Source: Fennellomyces sp. T-0311 | Lineage: Eukaryota; Mucoromycota; Mucoromycetes; Mucorales; Lichtheimiaceae | Reading direction: 5' to 3' | DNA: 64,000 nt | NCBI GenBank assembly: GCA_025266875.1 | Contig: JALLLT010000024.1 | Span: 124,001-188,000, forward strand | Shown: piece after piece, positions 46,937 to 59,591 of the stretch | Layout: each line of letters opens with the position of its first letter | How positions within the stretch are numbered: position 1 is the stretch's first letter | Program-made: the position numbers and the translations under genes | Notes under the pieces: generated by a model | Seen by the model: the letters and a program-made list of their open reading frames with translations, nothing else | What the model was told of the DNA's origin: nothing | The model's database searches: none

Positions 46937-49790
46937 ATGGCTTTACAATTAACTGATTTCGTCAAACGCCCTGGCGCAGGCAAAGCTGGCAAACCCGTTC
47001 GTGTCCGCGCCAACTTTTTTGAAGTTACTTCATTCCCCACTGGTAACATCCATCATTACGATGTTACCATTGATCCTCCCTCTGCGCCCCCAGCTCTGTA
47101 CCGCAAGGTATGGAAGCAATTCGAGGACCAAGATGGTCAAGGCGTTCTCCCAGGCATCAAGGCTGTTTTTGATGGCAAAAAGAACGTCTTTTCACCCAAA
47201 ATATTGAACCTTGGTGCGGACCACGCCAAGTCATATGAAGTATGTGCAAAAAAAAGATTTTTTGATTGGGATGTTTTTGTTGATTGACCTATCTTTCTCT
47301 CTTCAATAGGTTCAGCTGAACGATGTGGATGCTCAATCCAAGCGTGCTGGCGGCGGCCAGTTCACCATCAAGATCAAAAAGGCTGGTGAAATCAACATGG
47401 AGGAGCTCAACCGCTTCTTGACCGGCCAAAGCGCCCAAACCGCCAACTGCTTGACTGGTAAAGTGTTTTTTTTTAACCATGATCAAAGGTCGCTGACAAG
47501 TTTTTTTTGACACAGCTGTCATGTTTTTGGATATCCTCATCCGCCATGTGCCTAGCACCATGCACGCCACGGTGGGCCGCTCGTTCTTCACCCCCAACGA
47601 CAAGCGTCCTCTTCCTGGTGGTGCGGAAGTGTGGCAGGGTTACTACCAGTCTGCCCGCCCTGGTGTGGGTAAGTTACCCCGTGTCGATTTTTTTTTCAAT
47701 TACGCGTATACTAATCCCGATTAAAACACGCGTTTTCTAGGCAAGATGTTCATCAACCTGGACGTCAGTGCCACCGCTTTCCACGAAGCTGGCCGTCTCC
47801 CCGATTTGGTTGTCAAGTACCTTGGTCGCCGCTCCATCGATGAGTTGCGTCGCGGTATCTCTGACCGTGACATCAAGAAGCTTGAGAAGCAGCTCAAGGG
47901 TCTCAAGATCGTCGTGACGCACCGTGGTGAAAACCGCCGTCGTTACAAGGTCACCAAGCTCACCCCTAGCCCCGTGGACCGCACCAACTTCAAGGACCAG
48001 GATGGCAATGAGATGTCTGTCGCCGCGTACTTCCAACGCACCTACAACATGCGCTTGTCGTTCCCCTTCTTGCCCTGCATCGTCGTCAAGCGTGACATCT
48101 TCTTGCCCATGGAGGTGTGCGAGTTGGTCCCTGGCCAGCGTTTGACCAAGAAGTTGAACGAGAAGCAAACCGCTGACATGATCAAGTTCACCTGCCAGAA
48201 GCCCAACGTGCGTGCCAACAAGATCAAGCAGGGTCTGGACCTGTTGCAGTACCGCAACAACCCTTACTTGCAGCAGTGCAACATGACCGTCAAGTCGGAA
48301 ATGGCTGTGGTCAATGCACGTGTCCTGTCGACCCCTCAGATCTCGTACCACCAGTCCACGCCCGATAGCACCTTTGCTCCCCAGGGTGGTGCCTGGAACT
48401 TGCGTGGCAAGAAGCTCGCTCAAGGTGCCGTCCTTGGTTCGTGGGCCGTTATCAACTTTGCTGCCCAGGTCCCCATGCCTGCCGTCCAGCGCTTCGTCCG
48501 TGAACTGTCGCAGACCTTCATTGACACTGGTTTGGTTAGTTTTCGTACTTGATTGTTGTTTTGCTGTTTATACTCATACACGCCTTTTTTTTCTTGCCAC
48601 AGAACGTTATCAACCGTCAGCCTCCAATCACCGTGGCCGATCCCCAGGGTAACATTGACCGCATCCTCAAGGAGAGCTGGCTCAAGGCCGGTAACGCTGC
48701 CAAGGCCAACCCTCAGCTCATCTTGTGTATTCTGCCCAACACCGGTACCCCCTTGTACGCCGAAATCAAGCGTATTTCCGATACTGGTAAGTTTGAGCAA
48801 CCCATGCGTACAGGATTGTTGACTAAATGACGCGTTCCAGTGATTGGTATCCCCACCCAGTGCGTGCAGAGCAAGCACATTGCCGATGCCAAGAAGCAGT
48901 ACTGTGCCAACGTATGCTTGAAGGTCAACATGAAGCTTGGCGGTATGAACTTGTTCTTGTCGCCACCCCAGATCCCCTTCATTTCGCAACGCCCTACCAT
49001 CATTCTCGGTGCAGATGTGACACATCCTGCTCCCGGAGACATGAACCGACCTTCCGTTGCTGCCGTCACTGCCAGCATGGACGCGCGTGCCTCGCGTTAC
49101 GCCAGTGCCATTCGTGTCCAAGCCAACCGCACCGAGATCATTGCCGATCTGGGTCACATGGTCAAGGAGCTGCTCAAGAGCTTCTACCAATCATGTGGTC
49201 AGAAGCCCGAACGTATTCTGTTCTATCGTGACGGTGTGTCCGAAGGCCAGTTTAAGGAAGTCCTCGAAAGCGAAGTCAAGCAGATCAAGGAAGCATGCGC
49301 TTCGCTTGACAAGTCATACAAGCCCAATGTCACATTCGTTGTCGTTCAGAAGCGTCACCACGCCCGATTCTTCCCCATGGAGCCCCGTGAGGCTGATCGC
49401 AGCGGTAACTGCCAGCCTGGTACTGTGGTGGATAGTACCATTGTTCATCCCTTCGAGTTCGATTTCTATCTTCAATCACACGCCGGTCTGCAGGGCACTT
49501 CGCGTCCCACGCATTACCACGTCTTGCATGATGACAACAACTTCACTTCCGATGCCCTGCAGGAGCTGACCTACAGACTTTGCTACATCTATGGTCGTGC
49601 CACCCGCGCCGTCTCGATTGTTCCCCCCGCTTATTATGCTGATCTGGTTGCTGCTCGTGCCCGCTTCCACCGCCGTGGCGAGAACTGGTCGGACACTGAG
49701 GCCACCTCCGAATCCATGAACCCCGAGGAGCAGATGGCATCGTTCGCAGTCGTCAAGCCTGAACTCCAGAAGGTCATGTACTACATGTAA
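46937..49790 (+). CDS. Argonaute protein, catalytically complete
   Basis: The slicer of fungal RNA interference. Exons 46937-47239, 47310-47457, 47516-47668, 47741-48534, 48603-48786 and 48841-49790 give 843 aa. The N-domain begins at the short start (ALQLTDFVKRPGAGKAG), without a long Gln- or Gly-rich leader. ArgoL1, PAZ (AAYFQRTYNMRLSFPFLPCI), MID and PIWI domains follow in order. The slicer tetrad looks intact: Asp586 in GADVTHP, Glu626 in RTEIIADL, Asp658 in YRDGVSEGQF and His in THYHVLHDDN (about 752-754). It ends YYM, near the usual YFM/YFA end. Codon use is C-rich at third positions, typical of a well-expressed gene. An in-frame ATG at 46862 would extend it but reads as random. Confidence 0.93.
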
Positions 49791-50037
49791 AATCGCTCGT
49801 TTTATTCTCTCTCTGTGTCTCTGTCTCTCTTTCTTTTTCTTCTCGTAAAGGTTATATGAATTGCGCAAACCCCGTGTATTCCTCTGCTTTGTGCCAAATA
49901 AAGCTGCCTCATATGGATATTTCTTCAGCGTCGTGGTGTTCAACCCCCCTCGTTCTCTCCTGCAAATGTCTTCTGTATTGCTTGTTTCGATAATAAAAAT
50001 AATAATAATCATAATCATAGCACGCCCTGCTCTATCT

Positions 50038-50328
50038 CTACTTGCGCTTAGCCGGCACCCGTTTGTACGTCTTCTTGCCTGAAAACAGATCAACGTAGTC
50101 TGGCTTTGAGTCTTTGGGTTGCTTTTGCTTTTTGCTGGCCGGTCTATCAATGTCCATGGACGCCACTTCTTTGTGCACTGCTGCCGCTGCTGCCGTTGAC
50201 ACGTCTCTCATTTTCGTATCTTGCTGCTTGCCTTTCTTCGCTACTCCCGAATCCGATTGCTTGGCCAAGGCCTTTGATTCCTTTTCCTTTCGACTCGGCC
50301 GCTTATAGAATTTCGCACTTTTGCCCAT
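50038..50328 (-). CDS. Small Lys-rich nuclear-type protein
   Basis: A 96-residue single-exon frame beginning GKSAKFYKRPSRKEKES and ending KKTYKRVPAKRK. It is rich in Lys, Ala and Ser with several bipartite nuclear-localisation-like clusters, and is probably disordered. Short conserved fungal proteins starting with this GKSAKF(Y/F)KRPS pattern are known as uncharacterised, so the gene is likely real; a ribosome-assembly or nucleolar role is only a guess. It shares a 352-bp divergent promoter with eEF1B-alpha. Confidence 0.75.
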   Translation of the reverse strand: MGKSAKFYKRPSRKEKESKALAKQSDSGVAKKGKQQDTKMRDVSTAAAAAVHKEVASMDIDRPASKKQKQPKDSKPDYVDLFSGKKTYKRVPAKRK

Positions 50329-50680
50329 TGTGTAGAACGATCCAACCCAAGAAGAAAAAAAGAGAACCGGTTGCATGAAGGGGCCCTGGAAATGCTAAGC
50401 CACTTTTTTTTATCTTTTGCCGTACACACAGCCCTCGCTGCATCAAACAGGACCCTTGGCGAAACGGTCGATGGAAGAACCATGAACCAGGCTATTTGCG
50501 GTCTGAGGAGTGCGCTGGTCCAGTGGGCGTTGTGTACACACGCACGCACGCACTCACAGAGGACGCATGGGGTGATCCACAGCTTGCCAAGTGGCTGCGG
50601 ACAAAAAAAAATTCTTTTTTTTTTGAGTGAGCAGATCCCGCTGCGTTTGGGTTCCTTCTCTTTTCTCTCATATATCCAAA
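50329..50680. promoter_or_regulatory. Divergent promoter, small basic protein / eEF1B-alpha
   Basis: The start codons at 50328 (minus) and 50681 (plus) are 352 bp apart. The strand toward eEF1B-alpha is CT-rich just before the ATG, as in highly expressed fungal genes. Pairing with a translation factor suggests growth-linked expression (inference). Confidence 0.5.
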
Positions 50681-51492
50681 ATGTCCTTCACACTCGAGAC
50701 CAAGCTGGCTTTCAAGGTTCTTGACGGTTTCTTTGAGAACGTCTCCTATGTCAAGGGGTAAAAAAAAAGAACACTTGCGACGGAATGCATTTGGAATTAA
50801 TTCCGTTTTTTTTACAGTGTCGAAGCCTCTGACGCCGACAAGGCTGTCTTTGAAGCCCTTCCCGAGGGTCCCTCTGCTGCCGAGTACCCCCATTTGGCCA
50901 GATGGTACAACCACATTGCTGCCGTCCAAGGCTTGACTGCCAAGTAATGACTTGATATATCTATCTATAGAAGCCCAGAATGATACTAACGCTGAATTAG
51001 GGCTGGTGCTGCTGCTCCTGCTGCTGCTGCTGCTGCTGCCGCTGAGGACGAGGATGATATCGATCTTTTCGGTTCCGACGACGAAGAGGTGGATGAAGAG
51101 GCCGAAAAGATCAAGGCCCAGCGTCTTGCTGAATACCAGGCCAAGAAGGCTGCCAAGCCCAAGCCTATTGCAAAGACCACTGTCACTTTGGACGTCAAGC
51201 CCTGGGATGACGAAACTGATGTCAATGCCATGACCGAGGCTGTCCGCGCCATTGCCATGGACGGTTTGCTGTGGGGTGGTTACCAGCACGTCCCTGTTGG
51301 TTACGGCATCAAGAAGCTCCAGATCAACTGCGTTGTTGAGGACGACAAGGTAAGCAGGGTGGTTTTAAGCGGTGAGGGAGCGTGTACTGACGATATTGCT
51401 GGTAGGTTGCCATGGATGACTTGACCGATGCCATCTGCGAGCTCGAGGACTTTGTTCAGTCCGTCGATGTTGCTGCCATGCAAAAGATCTAA
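50681..51492 (+). CDS. EFB1: Translation elongation factor eEF1B alpha (eEF1-beta)
   Basis: The guanine-nucleotide exchange factor that recycles eEF1A. Exons 50681-50757, 50818-50943, 51001-51349 and 51406-51492 give 212 aa, the yeast size. The GST-C-like N-terminus ([13 protein letters not shown]) is followed by an Ala tract, a strongly acidic [18 protein letters not shown] segment with the CK2-type Ser, and the conserved C-terminal exchange domain: [13 protein letters not shown], then [20 protein letters not shown], ending [11 protein letters not shown]. Exon 3 starts in a GCT repeat that encodes the Ala tract. Third-position bias toward C fits high expression. Confidence 0.95.
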
Positions 51493-51621
51493 GCATAAAA
51501 CTCTTTTTTGTAAATTTCCACTCTATAAAAAAAGCAAGTGTATTTAAGCCTGTCGCGTCTTTTTTTCCTGAGGAATGTTAGGGTCTTTTCTGTTTCCTTC
51601 CTTTTTCTCTGCTTCTCCCTG

Positions 51622-52597
51622 ATGGATCAGTGCATCGAGGACATCTTGATCGCCACGGATTACTACCGCGTGCTGGGTGTGTCCGATACTTCGTCTACCA
51701 ACGACATTCGCCGTGCTTACATCCAAGTAAGCCGCATCATGCCAGCCATCGCAGTTTAACCATATTCATGCGCAACAGAAAAGCCGGTATTGTCACCCTG
51801 ATAAATGTGCTCCGGCGCATCCTCGAGCCACCGAATGTTTTCAGTGTACGTTCAAGGGGTGTCTTGCGTGTGTGTCCAAGGGGAATAGGGAGCCTCTTTC
51901 TCTCCCTTGTCTTCAGTTAATAATAACGACCGATAGTGCTGAATGCAGCGTATCATACCTTGACCGACGCATCGTTACGATTCGAATACGATTGTGCCCG
52001 GAATTCAGCTGTCGACAAGGAAGAATGGGAATACAAGGGCGATCTGTTCGAGCGACTTGTGCATCAGGTAATACATCATTCTGTGGCTCCTGCGCGACAA
52101 CGCCGCTTACGATGGGACAGGCTTGCGAGGAAATGATGGATGGCCAATTCCAAACTCTCCGTGTGCTATTCTGTGCGTAAACATCCACGCAAGACCCACG
52201 AATTTCGCTCACACATCACACTAGATACCTTCCGTGGCACAGATCGATGCACCCGTATGGATGACCATATCATTGACTCGATCGAATTTGTATTGAGAAA
52301 CATGTACTCCGTCCTGACGCGTAAGTGGGTGTTCGTCTTCCAAAGAACCAAAAGAGTGCTGACACCGCCCTAGATACCCAAAGCTGCTACAACGCGGTCA
52401 AGAGTGACTTGATCGAACTGTTGCGGCTTCAAAAGCAGCTGCGGTCGCTCTCCTTCTTTGATGTAGGCGGGCGGTTGCGCCTCTCTGTCTCTATCAGCAA
52501 GATCATGGTGAAATTAATGCTGAAATCCGTCCAAAAGGACGATCATACCCTTCGACGTCTCGTAGAAATGCTCGAGTCCATAGAATGCAAAATATAA
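51622..52597 (+). CDS. J-domain (DnaJ-like) co-chaperone with unknown C-terminus
   Basis: Best model: exons 51622-51726, 51779-51845, 51937-52067, 52121-52160, 52225-52320 and 52374-52597, 220 aa. The J domain is at residues 13-78: DYYRVLGVSDTSSTNDIRRA, then CHPDKCAP with the HPD motif that stimulates Hsp70 ATPase, then FQLLNAAYHTLTDASLRFEYD. The remaining 140 residues are mostly charged helix (DDHIIDSIEFVLRNMYS, ELLRLQKQLRSLSFFDVGG) and match no known J-protein class. The joins of exons 4 and 5 are the least certain; another reading of that area gives SVCYSVRKHPRKTHEFRS. The Hsp70 partner and location are unknown. Confidence 0.7.
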
Positions 52598-52651
52598 AGC
52601 CAACGCTGTGACTCTTTGGCATTAAACATTTATCTCTTGTGTTTTTTTTCC

Positions 52652-55600
52652 ATGCCTGGTGCTACCACCAACGGCCCGAATGGCAATTTGCTTTCACAGA
52701 AGCCCATTATTCTTTGGGTTCATGATCCAGGCGCCTACCAGAACCAGGATGCCGTGGTGAATCCCGACCACTTTGCAAATTTCCGCAATGGTCAACTTTT
52801 GCGCATCCATTTTCCTCCGTCAGCTGAACGTGAACCACTCATTGTCAAGGCCGTCGCGGTCGATCGTGAAGCCATTGCGCGTCAACATTCACTTCAGGTT
52901 TTTATACATAAAAAGAGAAAGAAAAAAATGATATCAAGGCTTCTTGAATAATAACTCGAGTCGCTAGATTTCCATTTCGCGTGACATTGCTGACCGATTG
53001 AATCTTCGCCATCGTATCGAAGTTCAAGTCGAGCTGGTATGCTGTTGCAGAAGGCATAAAAAGGTCTAGTAACTGAGTGATATACACATATACAGATTGA
53101 TCCGTCCGAAGCAGCACTGGACCATGTTGAAATTTCATTCAAGGAGCAGTATCTTGGTCGCAGTGACATGTGGCGTCTTCAGCAGAGTCTGAACGGCACA
53201 TGCGTCTATGCCGAAAAGAAGATTCTGTTTGCCGGCGTCATCAAGGCCACCATCCGCCGGCAATTCACAAATGATCGCGAGGTAAACCCTATGGCGTATC
53301 AATGAACGAGGCTTTTCTCTTATCAGAAAAGGTTAGATGTTGTCGGGATACATCAACGAAAACACGCGGATGATCTTTCGATCAAGTTCGGCCAAATACT
53401 TTGTCTTCATCCAACTGTCGCGTGAAATGTGGGAATTCGACGAAGATGGTGAGCTGTACTTTGAAAAGGTCGTCAACAACTTCCTACCCGAGCTATTCAA
53501 GCGATGGAAGGAAGAAGGCACCAACCATGTGGTGTCCATTGTTTTGTTCACGCGCGTATTCTACGATGCCGATGAACCGCTGGATGATCTGGTATGTCAA
53601 GCCGATGGACACTATTACAAGGACTTTTACAAGGTCATTGCTGATTGGGAAAGCACCGATGACTGGATGTCGGTCATTGCTCCACTCAAAGAAGAGCAGT
53701 TGAAGTTTCAAAAGAACGTGTTGATGCGCAAGAATAAGGATGGCCAAAGCGTCGTCAGCGGTCGAATCTCTGTCGCTTACGATGGAAACGTGCTCGAAGC
53801 CGTTAACCTCGCCCTCAACCCCTTTGATAACCACTATGTCGATCGCGATCTGATGCGAACCGGTCTATCCGTCATACTCATCACTCCCGGCGCAGGCAAG
53901 TTTTCAGTCAGCAAGGAACTGCTGCGGTTGACAAATGAGCGCATGACCGATAACGGTATTGCCATGGATCTGGTGTGTCTCTCACCGTTGCCTCTGCATG
54001 TCACGCCTTTGTTTGTCTATCAATCCTCGCCGCCGCCGCCGGAGATCGCGCAAGAACAATTCCTATCCAGCGTCAAATCCAAAGGTGGATCGCCCGATAT
54101 CAAAGTAGCCGGCAACTTGACCAAACAAAAGGCCATTGAATCATGGGACCCGCTGTATCGAGAGGATGATTTGCCAGACACTTACACGTACTATTCCGTA
54201 CCGCACTGGGTCGATTGTTCCTTTTACAATCATGAAACTGGCCAGTTTCTGAAACAAGACAAGTTCCGTACCCGGTGCAAAATGTATGAATTGCAAATGA
54301 TGGGCATTATGGAGCATGACTTGGCTGGTATTTCCATCCCATTGCTATCTGAACCGCCGTTACTTTCCATCCCACGTACCTTGCGGGTGCAGCGCAGCAG
54401 CAGCAGCTTGAATGATAAAATGTCAACCAAATCGGCCGACTCCACCCAAGCTGGCAACGGTGAAGCGTACTTGTCACGCTCGGCAAACTTTTCTTCCATG
54501 CGCCACCCACCATTTTTGCAGCAGCAGCAGCAACAACATGCGACCGAAAGGCAACCTTTCGACTATGAAAAGTACGATGGTTTGGTGTTTAAGAATACCT
54601 TGGAGTCCAGATTTAATCGTCGCGCTCCAACCACAACGCCTACGCCTAAACTCATGACACCTACCAAACAAAAGAATTCAATGGAGAGCCCGGATAGACC
54701 CGACCTCGATCAATGGCCTATGCGATTGAATGCCCTAAAGTCAAACACGGTAAAATAAGTCTTTTAGCGCTCGTCCATGCCCGAGCTGATAACATATACC
54801 GTAGACATGGCATCATGGTGACCAACGACGCGTCATGTCGATACTCTCACAATCCCAACAAGGGGGTGCAAAGATCACATTCGACAGCACCGTCCGCAAA
54901 GACGAGCATACCACGCGGGTCACCGAGATATTCAAAGCACCATCACCTGGCGACGGCGGTGCTGTACCAACACGCATCAAGCCGTCGCGAAGGGGAACCA
55001 TGAACAGCAACGATGTCCGCGTCACTGCACAAATCACCGCAGCCGAACCGGGTCTCAACTCACCTGGTATCGAAGAAGAAGACGTCATGCTGGTAAGCAG
55101 CAGCACTGTTGAACCTGTGCCCATCAAATCCGGACGTCCGGACAGTCGCAACAAATCCACCAATCCATCCCCCCGTCAAAACGCCGCCGGAAGTTCACCC
55201 TCCGTGCACAAGCATTCCGGAAACAGCGATATGATCCGCACAAGTTTCGGCGCAGGCAATCGATCCTCTCCGTCTCATTTGTGGCATAATCGATATACCA
55301 GCACGTCCAGAAACAGTTTGATGAATCCATGCAATCCAACCGATCTCAGTTTATTTTTCACCTCTCACTTGCGCCGTTGGATGCATGCGTTGCCACGTGT
55401 GGATCAATACGAAGGGTCACGCATTCACTGGCGCTCACTCACTTCACCCGCTTGTCTTCCACTTACCACCGATTATTTCCCTTCGTACGAAGAACTCAAG
55501 GAGCATTATCGCGATTACATGTATACTGTATCTGCCAGCGAAGATGTCAATCTTTATCAAGCTGGTGATCGGACACTTTCCGAACATATCAAAACAGCCA

Positions 55601-57918
55601 ACCTGTTGACGGAAATGATCAGTCAACGACTTGCCCAAGGCTTTCAAATCATTGTGGACATCACCACATCAGTCCACAAACCAATCAAAGTGTATGGCCA
55701 CGGATTATCCGGTGGTGAGGGCGGAACCATGGGAGCGACGACCAGTAGCGGTAGCAACAAGGATGATCCAGGAGGCAACATGGCATCCGGGAACACAACA
55801 GTACCCGGAACATCCACCAAAACCTTGGCGACATTGCATGACGAGAACGACAAGACCAAATGGAAACATATGGTTTGGTGGTTATCCATGGGTCACCAAG
55901 TGCACCAGCTGACCTTTGATTCATCCGGACAAAATGTCGAAGTGCGACGTTACGTACGCACTCCTGCCTTTGACCCCAACAAGAAAATCAACTACAAATG
56001 CGCCATTTGGCCCAAAAATATGCCAAGTTATCGTCGAAAGAGCGTAACATTCAGTTACCCAAGTCTACTCTACGCATGGAACTATCTCGATCATCTTGTT
56101 GCCGGTTATCAGGAAGATCTTACCGATAACTTGAGATTCTGGCGAGCCAGATTCATCGTGATACCAAGAGAAACGTTACCAACACACAACATGGCACAAC
56201 AAGATCATTTGGATGATGAAGAAAAAAGATTGGCATTGTTCGATACTTGGTTGCAGAATTTGCGCAAGGCCAAATGGTTGACTCCGCACGAACGCGAGGA
56301 AATGCAGAAACGAAGAAAAAAGGAACTGCCTTGGTTTACAGATTTTGGATTGAAAATCACCACCATGGATCCATCCGCTTATGTTACCAGTGAAGCAGTG
56401 AAAACAATTCCTTCGTCGGCATCATCGTATCAACAACACACCAGTCTATTGTCGTCCATTGTGGGTCAATCCTTGGGATTAACCAAGGAATCCAAATCCA
56501 AAGATATCGCCTTGGCCATGCGAGATCCCAAAGCCGGTGTCAAAATGTTGGATCGACGATGGCATTTCAAAGTCCATCGAAATTCGTTCATTGGTAGTGA
56601 AATGGTCGATTGGATGGTGAGCCAATTCGATGATATCAGCACAAGAGAAGAAGCCGTTGCGGTCGGCAACGCATTGATGGAACGCAATCCACCGCTATTC
56701 GTATCGTCCACCAGTCGTCACGCATTTTTGGACGGTCATTACTTTTATCGACTGGATGCCGAATTCTTGCCAAGTCAACAGCCTCAAAAGGCTTGGTTTA
56801 CAATGAACAACTCGTCATTGAAAAACAAGGCTCATTCCGTGAATAGCAAGGAAAGTGCATCACCCCAAGTACAATCACCCATAACGCCCGCACCACCCCA
56901 ATCCCCTCGACGATCAAAAACCATGGTGGAATACGACATGTCGCGAGAAATGATTATCGATGTGGACCCTTATAAAAAGAGCAGTCGACGGGAAACTGCC
57001 ATCTTGCACTACGATACGCTGCACAACGCCTACAACTGTTACCATTTCCAACTCAACTGGCTCGGTTGCACTGCGCAGCTAGTTCAAGAGCTAGTCCAGA
57101 ACTGGAGTCGACAAGCGGAACGGTGCGGATTATTAGTTGTGGAAGGATCAGTTGACCAAGCATATAACGATTCAGAAAACAACAATCCATTCCAATGTCC
57201 TGTACCCATCAATTTCAGTGTCAAACCGCCACCGACATCTGAACTCAATGCACGTTACGAAGTCTCAGATAATTTTTATGCGGTTGCACTTGTACGTCAT
57301 TTGGGATTTGTATTGGATGTTGAAGCCGACAGCAAATTTGAACGAGCCAAAGCCGAAGGAATTCAAGTCCAATACTCATATATCAAGGAACAATACAAGT
57401 ACGATCAGTATATTCATCGATCAGGCGTGGCCTTTGTTCAAATCAGACCCAACGATGAAGGGTTTTATTGGGTCAATAATCGATTGTATACCAATCATAC
57501 CCCGGCACTTGTCCTAAGTCGCAGTCGAAAGTCAGGCTCTTTGATGCATCCCGAAGTGTTGCGTCAAAATTTCCAAGAATTCTGCAATGATCCCCAACGA
57601 TTGGACGCTTTTTGGGAAGCTACGCGGACTAATTTGTTGCGTGAAGACGGTAGTTGGGCCTTTGAAAACGCAAGATCGATTGATACTTCATTAACGGAAG
57701 AAACCGTTGTTGAAGAAGAATCGTTGGCTTCCCATGAAGATATTAATGCTGCTGCTGCCGCGGCAGCAGCAGCAGCTATTGGTGCACCCACAATATCTAC
57801 TACTCCAAATACCACAATCACTGTTACTGCCCCAAGTACCCCATCTACCCCATCTACTCGAACATCATCAAGCAAACTGAAACCATCTTCTCCGGGCAAT
57901 AACTCGGATGTATTATAA
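52652..57918 (+). CDS. IML1: Iml1/DEPDC5-like GATOR1 (SEACIT) subunit
   Basis: Iml1 is the GTPase-activating subunit of the complex that switches off TORC1 at the vacuole when amino acids are scarce. Exons 52652-52897, 52968-53036, 53096-53281, 53337-54749 and 54805-57918 give 1675 aa, close to the yeast protein. The N-terminal domain has FKEQYLGRSDMWRLQQSLNG, followed by KYFVFIQLSREMWEFDEDGE and YYKDFYKVI. A conserved WHHGDQRRVMS follows the last intron. The DEP domain lies near residues 1205-1290 (WHFKVHRNSFIGSEMVDWM). The C-terminal domain (YNCYHFQLNWLGCTAQLVQE, NFYAVALVRHLGFVLDVE) ends before an Ala/Thr/Ser-rich tail. Low-complexity Gln and Ala tracts are present. The Arg finger was not located by eye. 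Confidence 0.92.
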
Positions 57919-57989
57919 TCTGAAAAAAAAAAGAAGAATTTGGAGGAGAAGAATCATGTGTTAGTGCTTGTCTATACATTTTACAAAGA

Positions 57990-58871
57990 TTATGAATCCC
58001 TGTACAACTGAGGTGCAAAAGTAGTGCTAGAGGTGAGTGATAGTGATGGTTGAGATTGTGATTGAGGAGCGTATAAATCTTGCTGCAGGGCCATCGTATT
58101 TGCCTGGAATCTACATAAATAAAAGAAAGATTAATATTATACAAAAACAGGAAGGACAACAACTTACTTTCGCAACTCTTCATTTTCACGCACAAGACGT
58201 TCAAGTTCAGCAAGTATGGAGACTTGGGTGTTTTTCAAATGTTGAATATGTTGAACCGCTAAACAAAGTTTTTAGCCCCTAAAGTAATAATAATCCCCTT
58301 TTTTTGTTCAACTTACTGCGATGCAACAGAGCCACTTTGCTCATTTTTTTGTTCAAACATGCTGGTAATTGGTTACGTAGCTCCTCAAATCCATCCTTGA
58401 TTTGTGCACGACGCTTTTGTTCAGATTGAATATGGATTTGTCGCCGTATTTCAACTGATGATGATTTGTTTCTGTTGTGTTTTTTCGCATAAGAAAACAG
58501 TCTTTTTTACTATAATAGGATAAATAGAAAAATGAAAGGGGATAGTTACGGTTGCTTTTCTTGAAGGGACTTGGATGATCTTCGACGTTGTTGCTTTTTG
58601 TTATTCGTCGGTTCATCATCCGGAAATAGGAATCCAGATAGATCTTCGGTTTTGGTGGGTGTCAATGGTGATAATGGATTAGAGGAAGAGGATGGATCTC
58701 GAGCCATAGGTAATGGTGACCACATTAACGGATCTTAATACGAATATATAAATATATAAATATATAAATACTTATTATCTACAAGTTGAACAATAGTCCA
58801 ATATGTTTACCTGCTGCTGTATAGAGCAATCCGTCGTCTCTTGTTGAAAAATCATTCATGACAAAATTCAT
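57990..58871 (-). CDS. bHLH transcription factor, Mlx-like
   Basis: Minus-strand exons 58871-58811, 58733-58550, 58471-58317, 58258-58168 and 58110-57990 give 203 aa. The bHLH is spread over three exons: basic region RRQIHIQSEQKRRAQIKD, helix 1 GFEELRNQLPACL, a KKMSKVALLHR loop/helix 2 start, and helix 2 into a short leucine zipper (VQHIQHLKNTQVSILAELER). The His-x8-Arg-Arg pattern in the basic region predicts E-box (CACGTG) binding, and HIQSEQKRRAQIKDGF is the pattern of Mlx/Mondo-type factors. Upstream are Ser/Pro-rich segments and a basic RRRSSKSLQEK stretch. The protein is compact, with no other domain. It is on the opposite strand to IML1, with 3' ends 71 bp apart. Confidence 0.85.
58744..58770. 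repeat. (AATATATA)n short tandem repeat in the bHLH intron 1
   Basis: About three 8-bp AT units lie inside the 77-nt intron 58734-58810. Confidence 0.8.
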
Positions 58872-59591
58872 TGTAAAAGGGATCAAGAAGGGCCGCTATA
58901 TATATATATCAATAGATAGTAACTCTGTCAAGGAGAGAGGAGAGTAAAAAAGGTCACGGGGGTCTAGCTAAAGGAGAACCACAAAATGTCAAGCGGGCAT
59001 AGGAGTTATCAAGTGAAAAAAAAATCATAGAGTAGGAGACAAAAAAAAGTACGTAAGCTATCATACATCTCTTCTTCTTCAAGTCAGGTGTCCATGCGTT
59101 ATATTACAAAAAGGTGCTATTGAGATTACATGAGCGGCCCTGTTCAAAGTAGAAGAGAGGGGTGTGCGGGATCAAAAAAGTCTTCGCCCTCTTTCTCTCT
59201 TTATTCTTTTTACTTTGGAAAAGAGGTTAAACTTTCGTCACTATGGGGGAATGGGATTTCGCTTACGTATATATTTTTTTATCTCAATAACAATGATGCA
59301 AATGCACGTACACACATACACTTTGATCTGCGATCATTTCTGAAGTATCCCCAACCCCCAAATATGGATAGGGGACCCAAGGAGTATTGTTTGATCCCTG
59401 AATCTGATCCGAAAGGTCTTTTTGGATGGCACCATTTTACTCATGTTCGTTTTCTGTATCTGGAGAGGAAAACAGAAGCAATGAACGACATCGTCCCGTG
59501 CAATTGTGTATGTTTGTATAAAAATATTTTTTTTCAAGTATCTAACAAAGCAAACAAAAGGAATATGTCTATGTACTTTTTTTTGTGTCCC
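58872..59591. other. Intergenic, promoter side of the bHLH gene
   Basis: 720 bp between the bHLH start and the second PPR gene's stop codon. It holds a TATATATATA run near 58898-58907 and purine-rich stretches. An open plus-strand frame from 59130 continues into the PPR gene as its antisense shadow and is not a gene. Confidence 0.55.

Noticed and set aside
47737..49190. Two long minus-strand frames opposite Argonaute
   Set aside because: They arise from the biased codon use of Argonaute; the peptides show no family features.
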